Virus record (IMG/VR): IMGVR_UViG_3300040802_000030 | Location: 1-61,385 of that record | Origin: a virus | DNA: 61,385 bases | Strand: one strand, 5' to 3' | Shown here: piece after piece, positions 52,261 through 60,668 of the stretch | Layout: the number at the start of each line of letters is the position of its first letter | Numbering within the stretch: the stretch's first letter is position 1 | Translations under genes and position numbers: made by a program | The notes under the pieces: model-generated | What the model saw: only the letters and a program-made list of their open reading frames with translations | The model's database searches: none | What the model was told of the DNA's origin: nothing

Positions 52261-53093
52261 ATCATTCTATTCCATTTTCCATAAAATCTTTTTCTACTTT
52301 CTTCAGCCCATATTTTGTTATATCTATTTTCTCTATATTTTGGAGTATTACCTCTTGAATCATTAAGAGCTTTAAATCCTGGTATACATAACATTCCTAT
52401 TTTCCAACCAGCTTTTCTTATTTGCATACAGAAATCCAAATCACCCCATCCAACAAAATAACCTGGGTCAAGGTCACAAGTATCAAAAATTTCTCTTTTC
52501 ATAACCATCGTACCAGAACCAACTGCATCACCAAAATCAAAAGGAGGTGTTGGTTGTCTTGGAATCATTCTATTACCAATTGCATCCCAAAAATTTAAAT
52601 TAGGGGAGCACCAAAATGTAACAGCACCAATATCTGAATTGTCTTTAAGAATTGATATTTGTGATTCAATAGAACCAGGAGGAAAAAACATATCATCATC
52701 TGTTGTCATTATATAAGGTGTATTATACTCTAATGCTTTATGAACCATTTCATGTCTTGGTTGTCCTGAACCTCTATTTTCTTCGTTATAAAAAATACTT
52801 GTTTCTTGAAAATTTTTCTTTGCAGTCTTTTTGATTAATTTTCTATCACTATTACCTAAAAGTTCTGATCCTTGAACTCTTAATGATAAATTAGACTTAA
52901 TAAATCTGGAATCACCCCAATGATTCATCATTTCTAATAACTTATTTGTTCTATAAAGAGACAACATCGCAACACTTAATATTGTTTCTTTTTCATTCAT
53001 TACCTCTTTTAAAGAATAAAAATTAGGTAATTTTTTATTATCAAATTTATTCCAAACAATATTCAAATTTTCAATAATTTGGTCTTTCAACAC
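52257..53093 (-). CDS. GT2 family glycosyltransferase
   Basis: 278 residues. TILSVAMLSLYRTNKLLEMM is the first strand and helix. YIMTTDDDMFFPPGSI carries the DxD metal motif, FGDAVGSGTMVMKREIF the acceptor loop, and WGDLDFCMQIRKAGWKIGM the catalytic base Asp (ED-like) region. Soluble; no membrane segments. Confidence 0.75.
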   Translation of the reverse strand: MLKDQIIENLNIVWNKFDNKKLPNFYSLKEVMNEKETILSVAMLSLYRTNKLLEMMNHWGDSRFIKSNLSLRVQGSELLGNSDRKLIKKTAKKNFQETSIFYNEENRGSGQPRHEMVHKALEYNTPYIMTTDDDMFFPPGSIESQISILKDNSDIGAVTFWCSPNLNFWDAIGNRMIPRQPTPPFDFGDAVGSGTMVMKREIFDTCDLDPGYFVGWGDLDFCMQIRKAGWKIGMLCIPGFKALNDSRGNTPKYRENRYNKIWAEESRKRFYGKWNRMI

Positions 53094-54348
53094 TTTTTAA
53101 TATTTCCTCTCTTTTATCTAATACTTGTCTTTTTCTACCATATGTCCATTCAGTATTTGTGACATTTTTACTATAAAAATCTGGGTAATAAGCATCTTTT
53201 CTTCCCCAATTATCACCAATTTCATCTAATACAATTTTCCATTTTTTATTATCCCATCCAAAAATATCCCAAATAAATAGTAACTTTTTTTGATTTCTTG
53301 GTGTGCTTTTTGTATGCCAAAGATGAAATATCTTTGATTTTATATTAGAAAATCTATAACCATACATTTCCAATTTTGCCCAAAAAGCATTATCTTCACC
53401 ACCCCAAGTATCTATAAAATCTTCTGGAATACCCTTTAATTCAAAAAATATTTTTCTTGGACATATTGTTATACCACCTGCTGCGGTATTAATAGATGGT
53501 GTTTTAATTGATTCCTGTCTTAAATCACCCATTTTATTTATAAGTATTTTTTGAGTTGATTCTTCATCAAAACAAATAATTTTTTTCCAACCAACTTTCG
53601 GAGTATTAATATATTTAACTTCATTCCACCATTCTTTTGTAACTATTATATCACAATCCATAATTATCAAACTTTTACCAGTTGATAATTTTTTAGCCGC
53701 TCTATTTATAGCCCATCCACGATGAAATGGTTTATTATATTCTTCATATAAGTATTTTATATCATCATCCATATATAAATTTCTTTCAGGACCAATTTCA
53801 AAAATGCATATTTCTATATTAAAATCGGGGTCATTAAATCTTAATGATTCAATACATTTTTCTAATAAAAAATATCTTTCATCTGAATGCATATATGGTA
53901 TAATGATGGAAATTGTTTCTTTTTTTCCTATAATATCTACATTTTCATCATCATTTTCATCATCATTTTCTATAAATTGATAAATTTTATGATTTTCTTT
54001 TTCAATAAATTTTTGATATTCATCATCATTACTACATATAGAATTTGCTTTAATAATTAACTTATTTTTATCCATATTATCAAATTCCTGAAATTCCTCT
54101 ATAACACCATTATTTAATGAATATATATTTGTTTCTTTTTTATATTTTTTTAATAATATATCATATATTTTTTTTACTCTTGATTCTCTCCAACATGACA
54201 TTCCAGGTATAATCATTTCTTCTTCATCTTTTTCTTGTTTTTTTGTTATTATATTAGGACCACCCGTTATAATGGTTAGTCTTTCATTTCTTGGTTTACC
54301 AATTACCTTTGCATTTGATCTTATTCTTGGGTCAATTTGTTTAATCAT
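53071..54348 (-). CDS. Large GT2/galactosyltransferase-like enzyme
   Basis: 425 residues. Residues about 135-370 are a GT-A domain: ISIIIPYMHSDERYFLLEKC, SLIIMDCDIIVTKEWW (DxD), INTAAGGITICPRKIF and WGGEDNAFWAKLEMYGYRF (catalytic GGED). The N-terminal 130 residues are a separate, unrecognised segment. No ribosome site precedes the ATG; the upstream bases are a T run after a terminator hairpin, so translation may be weak or depend on read-through mRNA. Confidence 0.75.
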   Translation of the reverse strand: MIKQIDPRIRSNAKVIGKPRNERLTIITGGPNIITKKQEKDEEEMIIPGMSCWRESRVKKIYDILLKKYKKETNIYSLNNGVIEEFQEFDNMDKNKLIIKANSICSNDDEYQKFIEKENHKIYQFIENDDENDDENVDIIGKKETISIIIPYMHSDERYFLLEKCIESLRFNDPDFNIEICIFEIGPERNLYMDDDIKYLYEEYNKPFHRGWAINRAAKKLSTGKSLIIMDCDIIVTKEWWNEVKYINTPKVGWKKIICFDEESTQKILINKMGDLRQESIKTPSINTAAGGITICPRKIFFELKGIPEDFIDTWGGEDNAFWAKLEMYGYRFSNIKSKIFHLWHTKSTPRNQKKLLFIWDIFGWDNKKWKIVLDEIGDNWGRKDAYYPDFYSKNVTNTEWTYGRKRQVLDKREEILKSVERPNY

Positions 54349-54353
54349 TTTTA

Positions 54354-54401
54354 TAAAAAAATAGTGGATTGATTGAAAATTATACTAATCAATCCACTAT
54401 T
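54354..54401 (-). terminator. Rho-independent terminator (minus strand)
   Basis: A perfect 15-bp stem AATAGTGGATTGATT / AATCAATCCACTATT (54360-54374, 54387-54401) with a 12-base loop, followed on the minus strand by TTTTTT (54359-54354). It ends the sulfoquinovose synthase transcript just before the next GT gene. Confidence 0.85.
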
Positions 54402-54403
54402 AT

Positions 54404-55570
54404 TTATCTCCAAGTTATTTTTGGTATTACTACATTTCTAAGTGGATATAATTCACTATTTGCAATAGGAATTAACTTTGATAAAAGATATCTTATTTCC
54501 TCATCAACTGTTCTTGTTGGTCTAAAACCTAATGATAAAAGTTTATCAACATATGGTGTATACTCAAAACCATGTGTTGCTTCTGCTCTTGGTGTGGGTA
54601 TACTTTCTACTTTTACAGTTAAACCAAATTTCTTACCATTATTAACTACAGCACCAGCCAATGATACAATATTCCAAATATCATCTAATTGATTCCAAGT
54701 TCTATAAACACCCTCTTTTGGTGGATTTTCTATCGCTAACATAAGACATTGAATTGAATCAGTTATTGAAAGATAGCCTCTTGATTGCATACCATCACCA
54801 TATACTGTTAATGGTTCTCCCAATACTGCTTGAACAACAAAACGATTTAATACAGTTCCAAAACATTCATCCGAATCCAATCTTGTATTTGTTTGATACT
54901 TTTCAAGTTCGGGTGTCCAGTTTCCATAAACAACACCTTGCATGATATCAGTTGCCCTTAAACCCCACCATCTACAAGCACAATCCATATAATATGTTGC
55001 GGCTACTTTACTCGCATGATAAAAGCTTCCTGGTCTACGAGGAAATATAACATTTCTCGCAACTCTATTATTTAATTGAAGGTCAAATGTTCCCTCTGGT
55101 ATATCTGTACCCATTGCTGGGTCATACTCACCCATTGAACCAATTTGAATTAAATGAATTTTTGGGTTAAACTCTTTAATAAAATACAGCATATTAAGAG
55201 TTCCAATCAAATTATTAGTGGTTGTTTCTTCAGCATCTTTTCTTGATTTTAGAGAAAATGGTGCGGAGGGTTGTTGTGCCAAATTTACAATAATATCAGG
55301 TACATTATCTGATAATAATTCACATAAAGCATCATAATTTTCATGTAAAGAATGTCTATATGATGTAAAATCACCTATCTTTTTTAATATTTTAACTCTT
55401 TTTTCAGGGTCATCAATCTCTACAGCAGAAAAAGAACCCATTAACTCAACATTTTTTCTTCTTGAGTAATCATCAATACCTATAACTTTATAACCTCTTG
55501 TTAACAATCTCAAAGTTAGGGCGTATCCTAAATAACCGTCCCAACCACAAACTAATACCGTTTTTTTCAT
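54404..55570 (-). CDS. UDP-sulfoquinovose synthase (SQD1/SqdB-like)
   Basis: 388 residues, near the usual 390-400. LVCGWDGYLGYALTLRL is the characteristic GWDGYxG NAD loop of this enzyme. LAQQPSAPFS, GSMGEYDPAMG, FYHASKVAATYYMDCACRWW (YxxxK), TDIMQGVVYGNWT, RLDSDECFGTVLNRFVVQA and YGDGMQSRGYLSI are specific to UDP-sulfoquinovose synthases. The family converts UDP-glucose and sulfite to UDP-sulfoquinovose. In a phage it could supply an unusual acidic sugar to the adjacent glycosyltransferases. Confidence 0.85.
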   Translation of the reverse strand: MKKTVLVCGWDGYLGYALTLRLLTRGYKVIGIDDYSRRKNVELMGSFSAVEIDDPEKRVKILKKIGDFTSYRHSLHENYDALCELLSDNVPDIIVNLAQQPSAPFSLKSRKDAEETTTNNLIGTLNMLYFIKEFNPKIHLIQIGSMGEYDPAMGTDIPEGTFDLQLNNRVARNVIFPRRPGSFYHASKVAATYYMDCACRWWGLRATDIMQGVVYGNWTPELEKYQTNTRLDSDECFGTVLNRFVVQAVLGEPLTVYGDGMQSRGYLSITDSIQCLMLAIENPPKEGVYRTWNQLDDIWNIVSLAGAVVNNGKKFGLTVKVESIPTPRAEATHGFEYTPYVDKLLSLGFRPTRTVDEEIRYLLSKLIPIANSELYPLRNVVIPKITWR

Positions 55571-55594
55571 AATTTATCTTATTTCTCCTACAGT

Positions 55595-56452
55595 TTATTT
55601 AAAAAAACTATTATTCTTCATAATACCTAATTTTGATTCAGCTATTTCTATATAAGATGGATTTATTTCAAATCCTATCCAATTTCTTTTTAATCTCATT
55701 GCAGCTAAACCTGTTGTTCCTGAGCCAAAAAATGGATCAATTACTAAATCACCCTCATCTGTAAGTGCATTTATAAAAAATGCTGGCAATTCAACATGAT
55801 ATGGTGCTGGGTGTTTTTCACCACATGGTTTAGGAAAATTAAAAATATTATTTGGTATTTTACCAATAGGATTTAATTTTCTTGTTACAGTTTTTCTTTT
55901 TGTTATTACACCATCATCATTGACCGTTGTTGCACCTGAATATGTAATTTCACCACCCTTTTTATCAGCTGATTCTAATGTGGAATCAGCATAAGGAATG
56001 CGAACATTATCCATTCTAAATTTTATTTTTGATGGGTCTTTACAGAAATGAAATATATATTCAGTGCTTGAATTAAATCTTTTATCATTACCACTAGGTA
56101 ATGGATTATCCTTTACCCAATAATATCTATCATAAAATGACAATCTTGTTTGTTTAGGTTCAAGTTGTGATTTTGATACCAAATGATAAATATATGGATG
56201 TCTTACCTTATCAATACAAAAATCATTTATATTTAATATGAATGACCCTGATGATTTCAACACTCTATGAATTTCACGAAAATAAGGTAAGAACCATTCT
56301 ACATAATTATCTGGATGATAAATATTTACTTTCTTTCCATAAAATTTTGCTTTTTCATAAGGTGGGGATGTAACTACTAAATCTACATAATTGTTGGGTA
56401 ATTCTTTCATAGATTGAAGCGAATCACCCAACACTATTTTATTAACTTCCAC
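55595..56452 (-). CDS. DNA methyltransferase (N4-cytosine/N6-adenine, beta class)
   Basis: 285 residues. LVVTSPPYEKAKFYG holds the catalytic SPPY, and VIDPFFGSGTTGLAAMRL the SAM-binding FxGxG motif, followed by WIGFEINPSYIEIAESKL. This order (catalytic motif first) is the beta class. TSPPY is common in N4-cytosine enzymes but also occurs in N6-adenine ones. No restriction partner is adjacent, so it may protect phage DNA. Recognition site unknown. Confidence 0.85.
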   Translation of the reverse strand: MEVNKIVLGDSLQSMKELPNNYVDLVVTSPPYEKAKFYGKKVNIYHPDNYVEWFLPYFREIHRVLKSSGSFILNINDFCIDKVRHPYIYHLVSKSQLEPKQTRLSFYDRYYWVKDNPLPSGNDKRFNSSTEYIFHFCKDPSKIKFRMDNVRIPYADSTLESADKKGGEITYSGATTVNDDGVITKRKTVTRKLNPIGKIPNNIFNFPKPCGEKHPAPYHVELPAFFINALTDEGDLVIDPFFGSGTTGLAAMRLKRNWIGFEINPSYIEIAESKLGIMKNNSFFK

Positions 56453-56470
56453 TTATTTTCTCCTTACAGA

Positions 56471-58015
56471 TTATTTTTCACCGGCCAACACTTGTTTTAA
56501 ACCTTTTTCTATTGGATATGGTCCTTTTATACCAGTTCCTTCAAAAATAAAACTTATTCTTGATGAACTATTTGTACCTGTTCTAAGATTATAATACTTT
56601 TTACCATCATTGTAAACACCCTCTAACATCAATATACTGATTGTATAAAAATCTGCTTGAGGTTTTATTTTAACACCAAGAATTTCAACTTTGGGTTTTG
56701 ACTTATTATCTTTTAGAAATGTATCAATAGTTCCCAAATAGGCATAAGAATGTCCACTTCCGTAATTACCATAAACTTTCCATAAAGGCAGTTTAGTACC
56801 ACCAAATAACATTTCAGCAATCAATCTATTTACTGTTTCTGCTACACTTTTTTCATTATTAACCATATCTACTAATGTTCTGACAGTTAAATAATTACTT
56901 ATAAGAGTAAAAACAGCGGTTGATGGTTTACTCTTAAATTTTTTCAATGGTTTTAATGTCTCACTTATTAATGCTATAGTCTCATTTGTACCGACTGAAT
57001 TTTCAAGTTTTTTAACTTGTTTGTTTACAGCAGTTATTGCCATTGATGGATTTTGTGAAATTGTATCAATTACAGCTTGTGTTGGTGCTGTTATTGACCC
57101 CTCATTCAATTCTTTACTCATTCTAATACTTTCAGATTCACTAGCACCAATTTCAACAAAAAAGTCTCTTACATACTCTTGTGGAGGAGTTTTACTTGTA
57201 AATATCTTTAACCATTTACTATTAAAACTTTTCATTGCTGACTTAATAGCTGCTGTTACTTTATTCCAAATATCAATTGCCATATTTTTAATTCTATCCC
57301 AAATACCTTCACTAATAAATCCGGTATCTAATAGTCTTATGGCACATGTATCATTTTCTTCAGTTAATGTCTTTACTGCAACATCTACATCATCACCAAA
57401 TTCAAGATTTCTCTTTAAGAAATTAGTGATTTTTCCAAGTTGAGCACCCTTTTCTGATTTCTTTAAAGATACTTGAATAATTTTAACACCACCAGCTAAA
57501 GTAATGTATTCAAGTTTACTATCTGGTTCAACTTTACCTTTTTTCAATGCTTCTAGAGTCGCATCCGCTGAAACTGTTGATATAATACAATCGGCAGTAT
57601 TTGCCTTTGCACCTGGAATTTCACCTAGAACTTGTTTTTCAATTTTATAATATGTATCTATTTGATTATGAATAAAATTTGGTTTATTACCAACAATTCT
57701 TCTTCCAATTTTTTGCATAAACTCATTCATACCAGATACTAACGCAAAAAGGTCAACAATTTCTTCTACCTGATGTTTCTTTAAACTTTTTATCTGTTCT
57801 TTACCACCTGGATTCCAATCATATGATTTATTAAGATATGATTTTAATAATTCAAGTGCCTTCATGTAATCAATTTCTTTAATATTTTTCGCGTTTGCTA
57901 ATATTTCATTTGCTTTTTTAGCATCTGAATCACTACAAACAATACCTATCATAGAAGCGGTTTCTAAAAAGTCTGTTCTTTTATCTTCATTTAAAATGTG
58001 TTCTTCAAATCTCAT
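56471..58015 (-). CDS. Candidate internal head protein with a nuclease-like region
   Basis: 514 residues. The N-terminus MRFEEHILNEDK resembles the T4 capsid-targeting peptide, with a first LNE site of the gp21 protease type. Further (L/I)xE sites precede Gly (FISEGIW near residue 230, ELNEGSI near 300). ANTADCIISTV and GVKIIQVSLKKSEKG (residues about 140-195) resemble the D...QxSxKK core of PD-(D/E)XK nuclease folds. A phage-packaged enzyme, possibly proteolytically processed, is suggested; this is inference. Confidence 0.5.
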   Translation of the reverse strand: MRFEEHILNEDKRTDFLETASMIGIVCSDSDAKKANEILANAKNIKEIDYMKALELLKSYLNKSYDWNPGGKEQIKSLKKHQVEEIVDLFALVSGMNEFMQKIGRRIVGNKPNFIHNQIDTYYKIEKQVLGEIPGAKANTADCIISTVSADATLEALKKGKVEPDSKLEYITLAGGVKIIQVSLKKSEKGAQLGKITNFLKRNLEFGDDVDVAVKTLTEENDTCAIRLLDTGFISEGIWDRIKNMAIDIWNKVTAAIKSAMKSFNSKWLKIFTSKTPPQEYVRDFFVEIGASESESIRMSKELNEGSITAPTQAVIDTISQNPSMAITAVNKQVKKLENSVGTNETIALISETLKPLKKFKSKPSTAVFTLISNYLTVRTLVDMVNNEKSVAETVNRLIAEMLFGGTKLPLWKVYGNYGSGHSYAYLGTIDTFLKDNKSKPKVEILGVKIKPQADFYTISILMLEGVYNDGKKYYNLRTGTNSSSRISFIFEGTGIKGPYPIEKGLKQVLAGEK

Positions 58016-58027
58016 TTTAGCTCCTAA

Positions 58028-58585
58028 TTACTTTTCTATATTAAATATTCTTTTTAAAGCTTGTACATAATTTTGTATCTTATTACCCACATCAGTAGAT
58101 ATAGTTTTACTTACAACTGATAAATGTCCAATAGCCTTTTTAACTCTTGTTATTACATCTTCTGTATCTTTTTTAATGTTCGCACCGACATGCCAACCAG
58201 TTAAAGCATCTATCATATGAATTGGACCAGTAATAAAATGCATAGTTAAAGTATCTAATTTTAAAAGAAAATCAATAAATTGTTCTTTCGTTATTTCTTT
58301 ATTAGCAATTTCCTTTACTCTCTCTTTTGCTGTTTTATCACCTGTCATAGCTTTCATCGCATACCAAATTAACTGGGCAATATTCTTACCACCTTTTGCC
58401 AATACTTGTATAATACCAGCATCGGACGCATGAGTATGTAAACCCAATTTACCCAATAGACCATTTATCTTACCTATGACATTTCCTTCTGCTTCGTTTA
58501 TGACATTAAAATCTTCATAAAATACAGACATTTCGATTAGTTTAACAATTAAATCTTCATCTTTCAAGTAATTATCAAATCTCAT
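58028..58585 (-). CDS. Candidate internal head protein with capsid-targeting-like N-terminus
   Basis: 185 residues. MRFDNYLKDEDL at the start matches the recurrent motif, and VINEAEGN near residue 30 is a good T4-type cleavage site (I-x-E before A). The rest is mostly helical (KGGKNIAQLIWYAMKAMTG) without a known domain. It lies next to the 514-residue protein of the same kind and is likely co-expressed with it. Confidence 0.45.
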   Translation of the reverse strand: MRFDNYLKDEDLIVKLIEMSVFYEDFNVINEAEGNVIGKINGLLGKLGLHTHASDAGIIQVLAKGGKNIAQLIWYAMKAMTGDKTAKERVKEIANKEITKEQFIDFLLKLDTLTMHFITGPIHMIDALTGWHVGANIKKDTEDVITRVKKAIGHLSVVSKTISTDVGNKIQNYVQALKRIFNIEK

Positions 58586-58824
58586 TTTTCTACTTCCTGT
58601 CGTGTTTTTTTACATTCTTCCAAGAATGTTTTATTCCACAAATCCTCACCATTGGATAAACAAGTTTTACAAATATAGATATCAAGATAGCCGTTATCAA
58701 GTTTCACATAAACTTCTGATGGTTTATTACAAACATCGCATTTATAATCGGTTAGATATAACTCGTTACCTTTATCATCTTTTTCAAAAGTTCTAAAATT
58801 TTTCATTGTACTCATTATATACAT
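58582..58824 (-). CDS. Small zinc-finger protein
   Basis: 80 residues; AAAGGAGAA precedes ATG 58824. Two CxxC pairs (YKCDVCNK and YICKTCLS) flank a beta hairpin, a typical treble-clef or zinc-ribbon layout. Function unknown; such small phage proteins often bind nucleic acid or host RNA polymerase. It overlaps the next gene by 4 bases. Confidence 0.55.
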   Translation of the reverse strand: MYIMSTMKNFRTFEKDDKGNELYLTDYKCDVCNKPSEVYVKLDNGYLDIYICKTCLSNGEDLWNKTFLEECKKTRQEVEK

Positions 58825-58845
58825 AACAAATTCTCCTTTAACATT

Positions 58846-59109
58846 TTATTCACCATCTAATGCTGGTATTCGTGGTTTCTTACCTTCCGATTTCATCTTA
58901 TTGTAATCGTCCCAATACCTTGTTCTATTACCATCCCAATCAACAATATCAGTTTTAGGATTATATTTCAATTTAAAATTTCTTGTGTTTGCACATCGAA
59001 ACATTAATATATTACAATGTGGACAACGAGGATTCTCGTCGTCCACTTTCATATATACATCAATTTCTTCGTGTCCACATTTCTTACAATACACATCATA
59101 TATAGGCAT
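58846..59109 (-). CDS. FmdB-like zinc-ribbon protein
   Basis: 87 residues. MPIYDVYCKKCGHEE followed by PRCPHC is the FmdB-type zinc ribbon also seen at 59957. The C-terminal part (WDGNRTRYWDDYNKM) is extended and charged. Regulatory or nucleic-acid roles are assigned to this family only loosely. Confidence 0.65.
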   Translation of the reverse strand: MPIYDVYCKKCGHEEIDVYMKVDDENPRCPHCNILMFRCANTRNFKLKYNPKTDIVDWDGNRTRYWDDYNKMKSEGKKPRIPALDGE

Positions 59110-59162
59110 CTTATTTCCTCAACAACAATTCATTATTTTTTCCCACCACTTTCTTAACCAGT

Positions 59163-59483
59163 TTAGGAAATTATTAATTCCCCCACCATCTCCGGTGGAA
59201 CGAAATCTAAAGGGACGTTCGATGCAACCCTCATATCAGATTCATTTCCAATGTCATCAATAGCTGCAACACCAACATTAAAAACACCATCAACATTTTG
59301 CATTCCCGCAAGTGCTGCAACATTTACTGTAACATAACCATCCACAATATCATTACCAATATCAAATGATTGTGAATCATATGTTACTTGATTTGGTGCT
59401 TCCTCAATATATAGTTTATTTGTAACTACATCTGGTGAAGGTGAAGGGGTAAATCTAATTGTTTTTTCCATTATTTTAGCCAT
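59163..59483 (-). CDS. Fibronectin type III-like domain protein
   Basis: 106 residues; GGAGAG lies 8 bases before ATG 59483. The stretch GVFNVGVAAIDDIGNESDM is a typical FN3 F/G-strand pattern, after IVDGYVTVNVAALAG. It is a single FN3-like domain. It overlaps the secreted FN3-like protein upstream and may be a second module of the same surface structure. Confidence 0.55.
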   Translation of the reverse strand: MAKIMEKTIRFTPSPSPDVVTNKLYIEEAPNQVTYDSQSFDIGNDIVDGYVTVNVAALAGMQNVDGVFNVGVAAIDDIGNESDMRVASNVPLDFVPPEMVGELIIS

Positions 59484-59982
59484 TTATTGTCTCTCCTATT
59501 ATCTCTATTTTTTTACTAATATCAATTGGACCCGTACCAGCGATCCATGCAAAAACCCACCAACCTCTAGGTACATCATTAACAACACCACTAGTTATAG
59601 ATGTTACCGTTTCACTCACTAATTGAACTGGTTGACCATTTTCATCAACAGTATCTCTTTTCATGTGAGCTTGTATAATCCAATGACCTGTTTTGGGGCA
59701 TCGAAATGGTGTCGTTGTTTCTTGTGTTTCTATTACAAATGTTGCCATTTTTCTTTCATAATTATACAAATTTATTACACAAAAATCCGTTTCTGGATTA
59801 TAATTTTCAGCTGGATTATTCCATCCTAATGTTAATATATCAGCAGTTGTTGTATAATATGTATAATAGTCATATTCATTTGTAGCTGCATTTACCATAT
59901 ATACAAAGAACGGATTAACCATTAAAATTAATGCCATCAAAAACATCACTATACAGTTATTTATCTTTTTTACTATATCCAT
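59476..59982 (-). CDS. Secreted or membrane-anchored FN3-like protein
   Basis: 168 residues. The N-terminal MDIVKKINN has basic residues, followed by a hydrophobic core (VMFLMALILMVNPFFVYM) and VNAA, a good signal-peptidase I site. The mature part is beta-rich (TTADILTLGWNNPAENY, then GHWIIQAHM and RGWWVFAWIAG), FN3-like. A phage early/late cell-surface protein, for example superinfection exclusion, is possible. Confidence 0.55.
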   Translation of the reverse strand: MDIVKKINNCIVMFLMALILMVNPFFVYMVNAATNEYDYYTYYTTTADILTLGWNNPAENYNPETDFCVINLYNYERKMATFVIETQETTTPFRCPKTGHWIIQAHMKRDTVDENGQPVQLVSETVTSITSGVVNDVPRGWWVFAWIAGTGPIDISKKIEIIGETING

Positions 59983-60145
59983 TATTATAATTAAAACCCC
60001 TTATTTCAAAATTTGACACAGATATGATTTTCTTTACATTACCACCACATTGATCACATAATAAATTTGAAGAATCCTCATTTACTGACATCAATTTTGT
60101 TATTATTTTCCCACAACTTTTACATTTAAACTCATACAAAGGCAT
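59957..60145 (-). CDS. FmdB-like zinc-ribbon protein
   Basis: 62 residues. MPLYEFKCKSCGKII and LLCDQCGG give the CxxC...CxxC ribbon of the FmdB family. It shares its start (MP(L/I)Y) with the protein at 58846. The final 26 bases overlap the next gene in another frame. Confidence 0.7.
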   Translation of the reverse strand: MPLYEFKCKSCGKIITKLMSVNEDSSNLLCDQCGGNVKKIISVSNFEIRGFNYNNGYSKKDK

Positions 60146-60164
60146 TTCAACTTTTCTCCATTTC

Positions 60165-60668
60165 TTATAATATAATTTTTTTCAATTCACTTATTGTATT
60201 TTTTGTTGTCTTATGTAAAATACCAATACCACCGACATATTCCCACTCTTTTATACTTTTATCTCTATCATCTATCAATATTTTACCAACACCTGAATAC
60301 TTTTGTTTTTGTGACCTAAAAGTTATTATAGAACTTGAAACATATTCCCATCCAAGATTTTTTGCTATCCACTCTCTTTTACCATCCATTGCTTCATTTT
60401 TTCCTATTTGTGGAATGGCAGATAATATTATAGGATTATATTTCTTTATGTAATTCCATAACTCTTTACCATCACTTTCCCAATCCATTGTTGACCAAAA
60501 CTTATTAGCACCAAATTCAACTAACATCTGCCACGCTAATTGTTTGTTTTTCCTATAAACATCCATCCAATATTTATGAATTTTATTTGCTTGTTTTATA
60601 AAATCACATAAAACACCATCCAAATCACAATATATCTTATGATGAACTAAATATTTCTCAAGTATCAT
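60165..60668 (-). CDS. HAD-superfamily phosphatase (5'-nucleotidase-like)
   Basis: 167 residues. KIYCDLDGVLCDF carries the nucleophile Asp and DxD of HAD motif I. PIILSAIPQIGK is the motif II Ser/Thr region, and KILIDDRDKSIKEW motif IV. It resembles phage-encoded 5'(3')-deoxyribonucleotidases, which recycle nucleotides. Its N-terminus MILEKYLVHH also fits the recurrent M...YL motif. It overlaps the upstream gene by 11 bases. Confidence 0.75.
   Translation of the reverse strand: MILEKYLVHHKIYCDLDGVLCDFIKQANKIHKYWMDVYRKNKQLAWQMLVEFGANKFWSTMDWESDGKELWNYIKKYNPIILSAIPQIGKNEAMDGKREWIAKNLGWEYVSSSIITFRSQKQKYSGVGKILIDDRDKSIKEWEYVGGIGILHKTTKNTISELKKIIL

Noticed and set aside
57021-57443. 140-codon plus-strand frame inside the candidate internal head protein
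   Set aside because: It is antisense to a conserved-looking gene, lacks a ribosome site and encodes a hydrophobic, low-information sequence typical of shadows.
60146-60195. Possible promoter TATAAT-like elements before 60145
   Set aside because: No TTTACA at the right distance; the bases are better explained as the ribosome site and end of the HAD gene.
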